From CAVVIH01 sp963748295 (GTDB taxonomy: Bacteria > Acidobacteriota > Vicinamibacteria > Vicinamibacterales > 2-12-FULL-66-21), in assembly GCA_963748295.1 (NCBI GenBank), contig CAVVIH010000006.1, forward strand, positions 124,001 through 188,000: a DNA stretch of 64,000 nt. Direction: 5' to 3'. The position numbers were made by a program, and so were the translations under genes. Of the stretch, positions 15,658-25,087 are shown one piece after another. Position 1 is the first letter of the stretch; the number at the start of each line of letters is the position of its first letter. The notes under the pieces were generated by a model, which had not been told where the DNA came from, made no database searches, and worked only from the letters and a program-made list of their open reading frames with translations.

Positions 15658-15993
15658 TTATTTGTGTTCTTTCCCAAACGCCTTGATCTCGACGTCGACG
15701 CCCGCCGGCAGATCCAGCTTCATCAGCGCATCCACCGTCTGCGGCGTCGGCTCGAAGATGTCGATCAGCCGCTTGTGCGTGCGCAGCTCGAACTGCTCGC
15801 GCGATTTCTTGTCGACGTGCGGCGAACGCAGCACGGTCCACTTGTTCTTCTCGGTCGGGAGCGGAATCGGGCCCGCCAGCCGTGCCCCCGTCCGCCGCGC
15901 CGTGTCGACGATCTCCGTCGTCGACTGATCGAGCACGCGGTTGTCGTACGCCTTGAGGCGGATGCGGATCTTGTCGCTGAATGCCGTTGCCAT
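15658..15993 (-). CDS. rpsJ: 30S ribosomal protein S10 (NusE)
   Basis: Head protein of the 30S and, as NusE, a partner of NusB/NusG in antitermination. The 111-aa protein has the core IRIRLKAYDNRVLDQSTTEI, the loop GPIPLPTEKNKWTVLRSPHV and RTHKRLIDIFEPTPQTVDAL. It directly follows fusA after 12 nt; the tuf gene that usually separates them is absent. Confidence 0.97.
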   Translation of the reverse strand: MATAFSDKIRIRLKAYDNRVLDQSTTEIVDTARRTGARLAGPIPLPTEKNKWTVLRSPHVDKKSREQFELRTHKRLIDIFEPTPQTVDALMKLDLPAGVDVEIKAFGKEHK

Positions 15994-16005
15994 TGATGAA
16001 TCCTT

Positions 16006-18126
<2,121 letters not shown>

Positions 18127-18198
18127 AAAAAAGCTCTCAGCGTTCAGCTCTCAGCGTTCAGCGCGCGCTGACAGCTGACGGCTGGTGGCTGACAGCTA
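18127..18198. repeat. AGCTNTC heptamer hairpin between rpsG and fusA
   Basis: Left arm AGCTCTC, AGCGTTC, AGCTCTC, AGCGTTC and right arm GCTGACA, GCTGACG, GCTGGTG, GCTGACA with almost no loop (GCGCGC). It fills the whole 69-nt gap. The rpsG stop TAG lies in the last CAGCTAC unit. Confidence 0.9.
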
Positions 18199-18669
18199 CC
18201 ATCGATAGTGAGCAAATGCCTTGTTCGCCTCGGCCATCCGGTGCGTGTCTTCGCGCTTCTTGACGGCGCCGCCGCGGAGGTTCGCCGCATCCATCAGCTC
18301 GTTCGCGAGCTTCTCCTGCATGGTCTTGCCGTCGCCGCGCTGCCGCGCGTAGCCGACCAGCCAGCGGATGCTCAGCGAGAGGCGCCGGTTCGGATTCACC
18401 TCGACGGGCACCTGGTAGTTGGAGCCTCCGACGCGGCGCGACTTCACCTCGAGCGCCGGCTTGACGTTCTCGACCGCCTTCTTGAACACCTTCACCGGAT
18501 CGTCGCCGGTCTTTTCCTGAATGCTCGAGAGGCTGCCGTACATGATCCGCTCGGCGGTGCTGCGCTTGCCGTCGCGCATCAGCGTGCTGATGAACTTGGT
18601 GACCAGCGCGCTGCTGTAGAGCGGGTCGAGGGGAACCTCACGCTTGGGAATTTCTCGTCGTCTTGGCAT
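18196..18669 (-). CDS. rpsG: 30S ribosomal protein S7
   Basis: Assembly initiator of the 30S head and, in E. coli, the str-operon translational repressor. The 157-aa protein begins MPRRREIPKREVPLDPLYSS, with the signature LVTKFISTLMRDGKRSTAER and the exposed hairpin VGGSNYQVPVEV. It ends KRKREDTHRM-like (VKKREDTHRMAEANKAFAHY). It lies between rpsL and fusA. Confidence 0.98.
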   Translation of the reverse strand: MPRRREIPKREVPLDPLYSSALVTKFISTLMRDGKRSTAERIMYGSLSSIQEKTGDDPVKVFKKAVENVKPALEVKSRRVGGSNYQVPVEVNPNRRLSLSIRWLVGYARQRGDGKTMQEKLANELMDAANLRGGAVKKREDTHRMAEANKAFAHYRW

Positions 18670-18675
18670 ATTTTC

Positions 18676-18713
18676 TTCTCAGCTCTCAGCTTTCAGTTAT
18701 CAGCTGTCAGCTA
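18676..18713. repeat. One-armed AGCTNTC heptamer run after rpsL
   Basis: Five heptads: TCAGCTC, TCAGCTT, TCAGTTA, TCAGCTG, TCAGCTA. The rpsL stop TAG is within the last unit. In the mRNA the units read GCTGA and end in GAGAAGAAAAT just before the rpsG start, so the run also borders its ribosome binding region. Confidence 0.87.
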
Positions 18714-19091
18714 CGACTTCGGCCTTTTCGCTCCGTACTTCGACCGGCCCTGCTTCCGTCCCTGCACGCCGACCGCGTCGAGCGTGCCGCGGACCACGTG
18801 GTAACGCACGCCCGGGAGATCCTTCACACGGCCGCCGCGAATCAGCACCAGCGAGTGCTCCTGCAGGTTGTGGCCGACACCGGGAATGTAGGTCGTGACC
18901 TCGATCCCGTTGGTCAGGCGCACGCGCGCGACCTTCCGCAGCGCTGAATTCGGCTTCTTCGGGGTCTGGGTGAACACGCGCACGCAGACGCCGCGCTTCT
19001 GCGGGCTGTTCTGCAGCGCGGGGCTCTTCGTCTTGGTCAGGACCTTATCGCGACCCCTGCGAACCAGCTGGCTGATCGTGGGCACAAGCAC
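18711..19091 (-). CDS. rpsL: 30S ribosomal protein S12
   Basis: Decoding-centre protein. The 126-aa protein begins MLVPTISQLVRRGRDKVLTK, with the conserved FTQTPKKPNSALRKVARVRL and GGRVKDLPGVRYHVVRG loops. The two lysines whose change gives streptomycin resistance in other bacteria (in TPKKPNS and GRVKDLPG) are wild type. It is the first gene of the super-cluster; a promoter lies about 230 nt upstream. Confidence 0.98.
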   Translation of the reverse strand: MLVPTISQLVRRGRDKVLTKTKSPALQNSPQKRGVCVRVFTQTPKKPNSALRKVARVRLTNGIEVTTYIPGVGHNLQEHSLVLIRGGRVKDLPGVRYHVVRGTLDAVGVQGRKQGRSKYGAKRPKS

Positions 19092-19318
19092 TCCAAATCA
19101 AACACACACCGGACGCGCGGGCCGAAACCCGTCGCCGACGGTCCGTTGTGATTGCCCCAAGCCTAGGGAGCCGCAAAACGGCCCGGCACCTGGAGCTGAC
19201 TTACCCTATAAAGTTGATGATGCTGCGCCCGAGGGCGCTGGCGACGCGGCTGTATTCAGCCGCTGTGCAAGGAGTCAGGCCCTAGATAGGGTGTCCCAGG
19301 GCCGACCAGAACCTTGCA

Positions 19319-19347
19319 AATATAACAAAGTGGTCGTTCGGGATCAA
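19319..19347 (-). promoter_or_regulatory. Predicted sigma70-type promoter of the str-S10-spc-alpha cluster
   Basis: On the minus strand TTGATC (19342-19347) and TATATT (19319-19324) are separated by exactly 17 nt. Transcription would begin near 19311 and leave a leader of about 220 nt before rpsL. It is the best promoter-like match seen in the 338-nt gap between rpsL and the csbD-like gene. The rest of the leader shows no recognised element. Confidence 0.6.
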
Positions 19348-19357
19348 GCCCCTATCA

Positions 19358-19389
19358 GGACGACAGGCACCCCGGGGTGCCTGTCGTCC
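19358..19389. repeat. Perfect 32-bp palindrome upstream of the rpsL promoter
   Basis: Two 16-nt arms, GGACGACAGGCACCCC and its exact reverse complement, meet with no spacer. It lies 10 bp upstream of the predicted -35 box. No T-run follows in either direction, so it is not a typical terminator. The GACAGGCACC core resembles REP-type palindromes. Confidence 0.8.
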
Positions 19390-19429
19390 ATCGCCTGGAA
19401 AATACAGCTGCCTGGAAAACCCAGGACTT

Positions 19430-19633
19430 TTACTTCTTGATGGCGTCGCCGATGTCTTCGATGGCTTCGCCAACCTTGCGCTTGGCCTTGCCGTAGCCTT
19501 CCTGGACCTCGCCGGCCGCCTCATCCGCAACGCCTTCGTCGTGCAGCTGCTCGTTGTCCGTCAGATCACCCACACCCTGTTTGATCTTGCCCTTCACCTG
19601 CTCGCCCTTGCCTTCGAGTTCATCTTGGTTCAT
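19430..19633 (-). CDS. CsbD-like general stress protein
   Basis: Small hydrophilic protein of 67 aa beginning MNQDELEGKGEQVKGKIKQ, the CsbD family signature, with the repeated K-x-K-x-x-G-x-x-x-D pattern and a Gly/Asp/Glu-rich body. The start was chosen at 19633 because AGGAGG lies just upstream and the family begins there. CsbD proteins are induced by general stress in Bacillus; their molecular role is unknown. It is divergent from the cupin gene that follows, with an 80-nt shared upstream region. Confidence 0.85.
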   Translation of the reverse strand: MNQDELEGKGEQVKGKIKQGVGDLTDNEQLHDEGVADEAAGEVQEGYGKAKRKVGEAIEDIGDAIKK

Positions 19634-19713
19634 CGCTTGAACCTCCTGAGCCTCCACCTCTTCAAAAATCGGTGCGTCAGCCGTATCCAGAATGGATGCG
19701 GTAGAGTTTTCCC

Positions 19714-20079
19714 ATGCCTCGCTTCATCGCTTCGCCAACCGTCATTCAAGCCGCCGGAAACAAGCCCAAGAGGATCGAGGAGTATGCCGGCAAGGTGAAC
19801 TCCGGACATCACTCGGTCAGCGTTGCGCGTATGGTTTCGCCTGAAGGGTGGCAAGAACCGGGACAGCGGCCGGAGTTCGAGGAAATCACCGTGGTGATCC
19901 GAGGCCTGCTCCGGGTTGAGCACGCGGGAGGTGTCGTGGACGTCAGTGCCGGGCAGGCGATCGTGACGTCGCCCGGCGAGTGGGTCCGTTACAGCACCCC
20001 GCTGCCGGACGGGGCGGAATACGTGGCCGTCTGCGTGCCAGCCTTCTCGCCCGAGACTGTCCACCGCGACGGCGACTAG
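19714..20079 (+). CDS. Single-domain cupin protein
   Basis: A 121-aa protein with a small beta-barrel cupin. EPGQRPEFEEITVVIRGLLRVE matches motif 1 and the GQAIVTSPGEWVRYSTP region matches motif 2. Motif 1 lacks the usual paired histidines, so metal binding is uncertain. No signal peptide is seen. Ligand and reaction cannot be told. The gene is followed by a run of TTGGGAG repeats shared with the convergent ParB-domain gene. Confidence 0.7.
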   Translation: MPRFIASPTVIQAAGNKPKRIEEYAGKVNSGHHSVSVARMVSPEGWQEPGQRPEFEEITVVIRGLLRVEHAGGVVDVSAGQAIVTSPGEWVRYSTPLPDGAEYVAVCVPAFSPETVHRDGD

Positions 20080-20104
20080 CTACGTTTTCTTCGCCGCGGA
20101 GACA

Positions 20105-20188
20105 TTTGGGAGTTGGGAGTTTTTGGGAGTTGGGAGCTCTTTGGGAGTTGGGACCTTTGGGAGTTGGGAGTTGGGGTTTGGGAGTTGA
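20105..20188. repeat. TTGGGAG heptamer run between convergent genes
   Basis: About nine TTGGGAG units in clusters with T/C-rich spacers, all in the same orientation. They lie between the cupin stop (20079) and the ParB-domain stop (20198). Read from the ParB side the run starts GTCAACTCCC, as after rpsD. Confidence 0.85.
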
Positions 20189-20197
20189 CCCGTTCCA

Positions 20198-21157
20198 TCA
20201 CTCCCCCTCTTCCTCCGCCGGCCCGCCGCCGGCGCGGACGACGTCCTCCTGCCGAATCTTGTCGACGTTGAACTTGCCCGCCGCCTTCTTCATGCGGTCG
20301 AGGACATCGTCGAAGTCGAACTCCGTGGAGGTCGAAAAGCGGATCGGGTTGATGCGCGCGACCACGAACGGCCGCAAGTAAGGGCTGGTCAGTCCCTTCG
20401 TCTTCAGCTTCTGGACGATCCGGCCCACCTCGTCGTCGATGGCGAGCACTTTCGACGCGCGGCGTTCCCGTTCGGTGATTGCTTTCGAGATGCGCTCGTC
20501 GAGGAAGTCCTCGACGCGCCGCAGCAGCGGATGATAGGCGCCGCCGCCCAGCCGCGGCCGCTGCTCGTAGGCCGCGCCAAGAGTGAGAAACGCCGGCTGA
20601 TCGAACTCGAAGGCGAAATCGCGTTCGGGACGCTGCCCGGCGGTACCGGCGAGCGCACGCTCCATGCGGATCGTCTCGAGCGACTTTTCCTTGAGGTTGT
20701 GCGCTTTCTCGGTGTTGAGGGCGAGAATCTTGAACGCCACGCTGGCGTCCGGCACCAGCAGCGCGACGACCGTCTTGGCGCCGAGTTTCTTCATGGCCTG
20801 CAGCCGGTGGTTGCCGTTCGGCGTCCAGTACCCGTCGTCCTGCCGAATGGCGATGATGGGATCGAGAAAGCGGCCGAGCGTCTCGACGACGTTCATCAGC
20901 CGCTTGACGTGGGGCTGCGACGGATCGCGTTGAAACGGCGTCGGCTCGACGCGATCGATCGGCAGCGCGGAGAGCAGAACCGGCGTGCCGCCAAACGGTT
21001 CGCGATACGCGGCAAGCACGACGCCGCCGTCGGCCTCGACCTGTTCGCCGAGACGCGCGACCTCCGCTCCGGTGGCGCCCCGCGTCTCTTCCGGTCCGAG
21101 ACCGACGGTTTTCGGCGTCGTTTTCTTGCGCCGCTTGACGACCCGCTTCTTCGCCAT
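20198..21157 (-). CDS. ParB-like N-terminal domain protein
   Basis: A 319-aa protein with a Lys/Arg-rich N-terminus and a ParB/Srx-type domain around residues 60-145. DRVEPTPFQRDPSQPHVKRL precedes TPNGNHRLQAMKKLG, the equivalent of the GExR box, here with Asn-Gly-Asn-His-Arg. No HTH typical of chromosomal ParB is evident and no parA or parS is nearby, so chromosome partition is not supported. It could be a CTP-binding or nuclease-like member. Very acidic C-terminus (PAEEEGE). Confidence 0.7.
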   Translation of the reverse strand: MAKKRVVKRRKKTTPKTVGLGPEETRGATGAEVARLGEQVEADGGVVLAAYREPFGGTPVLLSALPIDRVEPTPFQRDPSQPHVKRLMNVVETLGRFLDPIIAIRQDDGYWTPNGNHRLQAMKKLGAKTVVALLVPDASVAFKILALNTEKAHNLKEKSLETIRMERALAGTAGQRPERDFAFEFDQPAFLTLGAAYEQRPRLGGGAYHPLLRRVEDFLDERISKAITERERRASKVLAIDDEVGRIVQKLKTKGLTSPYLRPFVVARINPIRFSTSTEFDFDDVLDRMKKAAGKFNVDKIRQEDVVRAGGGPAEEEGE

Positions 21158-21166
21158 CAGCGTGAT

Positions 21167-21478
21167 TCAGCGGACGGTCGCTGCCTGCTGCATCTCGACT
21201 TCTATCCCGCCCACCATGCCGCTGAAGAGGTTATACAGCGCCGCGGAGAGCGCGCCGAAGACAAACCCCATACAGGCGTACATCAGAGGAAAGATGATGA
21301 TCGCGCCAACACCGAAGAGCATTCCGATGAACGGAGGAACGTCTTCGTTGGCCGCGGCGATCCCGGCGCCGAGGAACGACAGGGACATGAAGAACAGTCC
21401 GGCAAGCACTCCGAACACCGCGTAAACGGCCCCGACAATCTTCGCCACCGACAGCACGCCGATTCGCTTGAGAACCAT
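21167..21478 (-). CDS. Small membrane protein, DUF3566-like
   Basis: A 103-aa protein beginning MVLKRIGVLSVAKIVGAVYA with two or three hydrophobic segments: about residues 12-40, 50-85. The MVLKRI.VLSVAK start is common to a family of small Acidobacterial membrane proteins. The start at 21478 follows GAGGAGCGA; an upstream start would add an unlike leader. Function unknown. Confidence 0.7.
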   Translation of the reverse strand: MVLKRIGVLSVAKIVGAVYAVFGVLAGLFFMSLSFLGAGIAAANEDVPPFIGMLFGVGAIIIFPLMYACMGFVFGALSAALYNLFSGMVGGIEVEMQQAATVR

Positions 21479-21571
21479 CGTTCGCTCCTCTAATGGACGC
21501 GCGCCTGGCGCGCTACGTCCGGAACATGAAGTAGACGGCACCCATGAGACACATCCCGGCCCCCGTTCGGC

Positions 21572-21841
21572 CTACTTCCCCTCTTCCTCTTCCTCATCCG
21601 GGTCCTCGAGACTGAACTTCCCTGCCTCGGCGGAACGCAGCAGGGATCGCGCGGTTTCGGCGTCGCTCTCCGCGACGAGGATCTCCACGGATCCGAGCCC
21701 ATCGAGCGTAAAACCGTGCGTATTGCGAAGCGCCTCACCGCGTACGCTCGTCGGAATCCCGGCCGCCTCGAGAAACGACCGAACCTGCTGGCAGTGCGTC
21801 TCGCCGTTGGCGACGAACACGCAGACACCGTGACGATCCAT
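21572..21841 (-). CDS. DUF2007-like putative signalling protein
   Basis: An 89-aa protein: VFVANGETHCQQVRSFLEAAGI followed by LGSVEILVAESDAETARSLL, the usual layout of the small DUF2007 (GlnB-like fold) domain, then an acidic tail EDPDEEEEEGK. The ATG overlaps the stop of the upstream TPR-thioredoxin gene (TAATG), so it is probably translationally coupled to it. Confidence 0.75.
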   Translation of the reverse strand: MDRHGVCVFVANGETHCQQVRSFLEAAGIPTSVRGEALRNTHGFTLDGLGSVEILVAESDAETARSLLRSAEAGKFSLEDPDEEEEEGK

Positions 21842-23994
21842 TAGCGTGACCCGCCGCTCGCCGGCTGGCGGATGGCCTCGATGCGCCAGCTGAACTCCTC
21901 GAGCAGCTGCTCGCTCCAGCCGACCTTCTCGAACGCCTTCTTCCCGTCGCGGTCCAGGAACCACGTCGTCGGAAACGAAGTGATCTTTGCCTTCTGGGCC
22001 ACGTAGCCGTTGTCGAGCAGTACCGGAAACGAGTACTTCTTCTGCTGCATCCACGGAGCGACGTCGTCCGGGTTCTCGTCGTTGTCGATCGTCAGGATGA
22101 CGACGTCGGGCGAGTCGCGATACTTTTCATGCAGCTTCTGGAAATCCGGCATCTCTTTCACGCACCAGCCGCACCAGATCCCCCAGAAATTGACCACGAC
22201 GGCCTTGCCTTTGAGGCTCTCGAGCGTCACGCGCTCCCCGGCGAGGTTCTTGAGAGAGAACGAGGGTATGGCGGCGGGTGCCGTCAGTCGTGCAGCGAGA
22301 ACCCGTTCCTTGCGGCGATCGCGGTCGGCATCCTTCAACGTCGCGAGGTAGGCGTCGTAGCCGGCGTCGCTGCCGTTTCGCTTTGCGTAGAGCGCCTTCA
22401 GCGACGCGGCGGAGGGATTCGTGCCGGGGTTCTGAACGGCGATGCCTTTGACGTAGTACTCCTCGGCCTTCGCCACGTCGCCCTTCGATTCGTAGAAGCG
22501 GCCGAGATGATTGAGATTCTCCCTGCTGTTGTGGTCAAGGTCGTACGATTTCAACAGCTCCTTTTCGGCCTCTTCCGGCCGATCTCGAAGGAACAGAACC
22601 CAGCCGAGCGCGTCGTGCCCCATTGCAGTCATCCAGTTCATCTGGGACTCGTACTCACCCTCGCCGTCGTAGAACGACTTCTGGCTCTCGACTTTCTTCC
22701 TGAGCACCTCGATCCCCTCACGCGCCATGCGCTCGGCTTCCTCGAGGTGCGTCTTTCGCTCGGCGAGCGCGATCGGGCCTTTCACTACGGTGATGTGCGG
22801 GTTGTTGTTTTCGTATTTGAGCATGCCTTCCGCTATCCGGTACAGTTCGTCGCCGGCAACACTCTTGTCCTCGGCGAGCAGGAAGAACAGATTTCGATAC
22901 GCTTCGCCAAGGAGCCCGGTGTGATAGTGCTTCGGCCGCGCGACATAGTCGGTGAGTACCTTTCGCAGCGCGGCCTTGTCCGCCTCCGGCCCCGCCTGTC
23001 CGAGCTCACGCCAGCGGCTGCTGATCACCCATTCAGCCTCGCGGCTGTCGTTGTACTCGGTGAGGATCTTTTCTTCTGACACGCGCAACTGGTCGGCGAG
23101 CTTCATGTCCCGCGCGACGTTCGTCACCGCCAGCAGGACTCCAGGACGGTTGCCCTGTTCCCGCAGAAACGTGTTGACGTCAGCTTCGATCTCGGCGCGC
23201 TTCTTTTCCGCGTCGAGCGCCTGGCTTCCCCTGACGGCGGTCCAGAACGCCTGATGAACCTCGGTCGAAGCCGGGGCCAGCGTCAACGCGGTCTTCAGCA
23301 GCGCGTACGCTTCGTCATTCCGGCGCAGCCGGGACATGTAAGTCGCCGGAAGATAGTGCGCGTTGACGTTCGTGGGATCGATCTTCCGCGCTTCGGCGAA
23401 CACCTCGAACGAGGCATTGACCTTCGCATCGTCGCGCGGCTGGCCGGTGCCGATGGCGTACAGCGTGTAGCCCTTCGTGTCCAGAATCTCCGCCGGATTC
23501 TTCACGCGCGATCGCTGGCTGTCGATGAAGGCGATTACCTCTTCACGTCGCTTTGGATCTGCGGCCATCGTCTGGCCGCGCAGCCAGATGATATCCGGAT
23601 GATCCGGCTGCATGTCGAGCGCCCGCTGCGCCAGATCGATCGCCTCAGCCGTGTGCCCCGTCTGGTAATGCAGCGCCGCCGCGAGCGCGGCGGTCGCCCA
23701 CGGATCTTTTGGCGCCGTCGTCGACAGCTCACGCGCGGCTGCGACAGCTTCGTCGGTCTGCCCGCTTCTTGCGAGGTTCAGCACCCTCCACGCCTTCAGT
23801 TCGGGCGAAGCCGCCCCGGCGGCGACGAGCTTCTGCCCCTCGATCGCGCCGGTTTCGTAGTCGCGTTGGAAGAAGAGCGTGCGGAGGCGCGCCGCACCTT
23901 GATCGGTTGACGACTGAGCCAGAAGATGCGGAACGAAGACGAGGGCCACGGCAATCAGCGCTGCGAGCCGGCACGCTACGGTCATGACGCACAC
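21841..23994 (-). CDS. Secreted TPR protein with C-terminal TlpA-type thioredoxin domain
   Basis: A 717-aa exported protein: signal peptide (residues 1-26, ending LLAQ), a long TPR region (repeats such as DPWATAALAAALHYQTGHTA and QPDHPDIIWLRGQTM) and, from about residue 580, a thioredoxin/AhpC-like domain. The latter has VVVNFWGIWCGWCVKEMP, so the redox motif is CGWC, and FPTTWFLDRDGK with the cis-Pro. Likely an envelope thiol-disulfide oxidoreductase with a protein-interaction domain. The DUF2007-like gene follows in an overlapping arrangement. Confidence 0.85.
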   Translation of the reverse strand: MCVMTVACRLAALIAVALVFVPHLLAQSSTDQGAARLRTLFFQRDYETGAIEGQKLVAAGAASPELKAWRVLNLARSGQTDEAVAAARELSTTAPKDPWATAALAAALHYQTGHTAEAIDLAQRALDMQPDHPDIIWLRGQTMAADPKRREEVIAFIDSQRSRVKNPAEILDTKGYTLYAIGTGQPRDDAKVNASFEVFAEARKIDPTNVNAHYLPATYMSRLRRNDEAYALLKTALTLAPASTEVHQAFWTAVRGSQALDAEKKRAEIEADVNTFLREQGNRPGVLLAVTNVARDMKLADQLRVSEEKILTEYNDSREAEWVISSRWRELGQAGPEADKAALRKVLTDYVARPKHYHTGLLGEAYRNLFFLLAEDKSVAGDELYRIAEGMLKYENNNPHITVVKGPIALAERKTHLEEAERMAREGIEVLRKKVESQKSFYDGEGEYESQMNWMTAMGHDALGWVLFLRDRPEEAEKELLKSYDLDHNSRENLNHLGRFYESKGDVAKAEEYYVKGIAVQNPGTNPSAASLKALYAKRNGSDAGYDAYLATLKDADRDRRKERVLAARLTAPAAIPSFSLKNLAGERVTLESLKGKAVVVNFWGIWCGWCVKEMPDFQKLHEKYRDSPDVVILTIDNDENPDDVAPWMQQKKYSFPVLLDNGYVAQKAKITSFPTTWFLDRDGKKAFEKVGWSEQLLEEFSWRIEAIRQPASGGSR

Positions 23995-24061
23995 CTCCCC
24001 GGCGCCGCGCGAAGCCGCCCGGGCGTGCTTCGGCGAGGCAGGCTGAAAATGATATCGCGCG

Positions 24062-24445
24062 TCACCGAATCACGATTCGCCCTTTCAACAGGGGATCGTC
24101 CGGGTTCTCGTGATCGTGAAAGCCGCACGTCCGGACGCTGACGAGGTTGCCCGTTTCCCGGTTCTGACCCGGCTGTAGCACGCCAACCTGATTGATTTCG
24201 GGACAATCCATGTGATCGGGGTGCTGGTCGGACGTCATGTCGTGACGGCGTGCATGGTTGTTGATGAAGAGCACGCGTGTTCCCGGCGGCACGATCAGCT
24301 CGGTGGGACTGACCGCGCCACTCGCCGAAATGGTGATTCTGTTGGGATTGGACGGCGCCGGCGATGGCTCGGTCGGCCCGCCGCCTCCACCGCAGCCCGC
24401 GGCGGTCATCATCAATAGCAGCGAAAGGATTCTCCGCTTCGTCAT
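24062..24445 (-). CDS. Cupredoxin-like lipoprotein
   Basis: A 127-aa lipoprotein with lipobox TAAGC near residue 18 and a Gly/Pro linker. The domain has ELIVPPGTRVLFINNHARRH and the C-terminal loop CGFHDHENP, so a His...Cys...His type-1 copper set is plausible. The extra His/Asp/Met-rich loop (DMTSDQHPDHMDC) is unusual. Probably a small periplasmic copper or electron-transfer protein. It lies 1 nt after the beta-barrel gene upstream. Confidence 0.75.
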   Translation of the reverse strand: MTKRRILSLLLMMTAAGCGGGGGPTEPSPAPSNPNRITISASGAVSPTELIVPPGTRVLFINNHARRHDMTSDQHPDHMDCPEINQVGVLQPGQNRETGNLVSVRTCGFHDHENPDDPLLKGRIVIR

Positions 24446-24446
24446 C

Positions 24447-25049
24447 TCAGAACTTGATCCCGACGGTCAGCGACACGGCACGGTTGGTCATCTTCACGTT
24501 GTCGCTCGTGTCCTTGTCGATGTCCGAAAACCCGTGCGTGTAGCGTCCGTCGACGACGATCGACCCGAACTCGATGCCGCCGGCGGCGACGATTCCCAGA
24601 TCGAGCGTTTCGACGTCGTCTTTGACGTCGCGTTCCTCGGTGGAGCTGCCGAAGTCCGCGCGGGTCCGCGCCCGAAGCAGGACACCGATCGACGGCCCGC
24701 CAGCCAGATAGAACCGCGTGCCTCCAGGTGCACCGAAGGTCTTGCGCGCGAGCAGCGGCACCTCGAGATAGTCGAGCAGCAGCTTCGACTCGATGTCGAA
24801 CTCGCTGCTCTTCGCGCCTTTCAGCGAGTAGATCACTTCGGGCTGGAACTCGAGCCACGAGGTGACGCGCCACGTCACGAAGCCGCCGAACACGCCGCGC
24901 AGCTGCCAGTCGAGCGCCGCGCTGTCGTCGCCGCTCGTGGACGTGTTGGTGAAATTGACGCCGCCGCGGGCGCCCATCTCGAGCCCCTGCGCGAACGCGG
25001 GGCCGGCGCAGAGCAGCAGCCCGACCAGAGCCGTCGCTGGAATTCGCAT
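24447..25049 (-). CDS. Outer membrane beta-barrel protein
   Basis: A 200-aa protein. MRIPATALVGLLLCAGPAFA is a signal peptide, followed by GLEMGARGGVNFTN and alternating amphipathic strands to the C-terminal ...VSLTVGIKF, a terminal Phe typical of BAM substrates. It matches the porin-family eight-stranded barrel pattern (PorT/OmpA-like). The start ATG is at 25047-25049. Substrate unknown. Confidence 0.8.
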   Translation of the reverse strand: MRIPATALVGLLLCAGPAFAQGLEMGARGGVNFTNTSTSGDDSAALDWQLRGVFGGFVTWRVTSWLEFQPEVIYSLKGAKSSEFDIESKLLLDYLEVPLLARKTFGAPGGTRFYLAGGPSIGVLLRARTRADFGSSTEERDVKDDVETLDLGIVAAGGIEFGSIVVDGRYTHGFSDIDKDTSDNVKMTNRAVSLTVGIKF

Positions 25050-25087
25050 ACGTGTGGCTGAGTGAAGGCGGCCCGCGCGCGCGGACC

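Noticed and set aside
20198..21157. Chromosome or plasmid partition system
   Set aside because: Only a ParB N-terminal domain is seen; no ParA gene or parS-like site is in the region.
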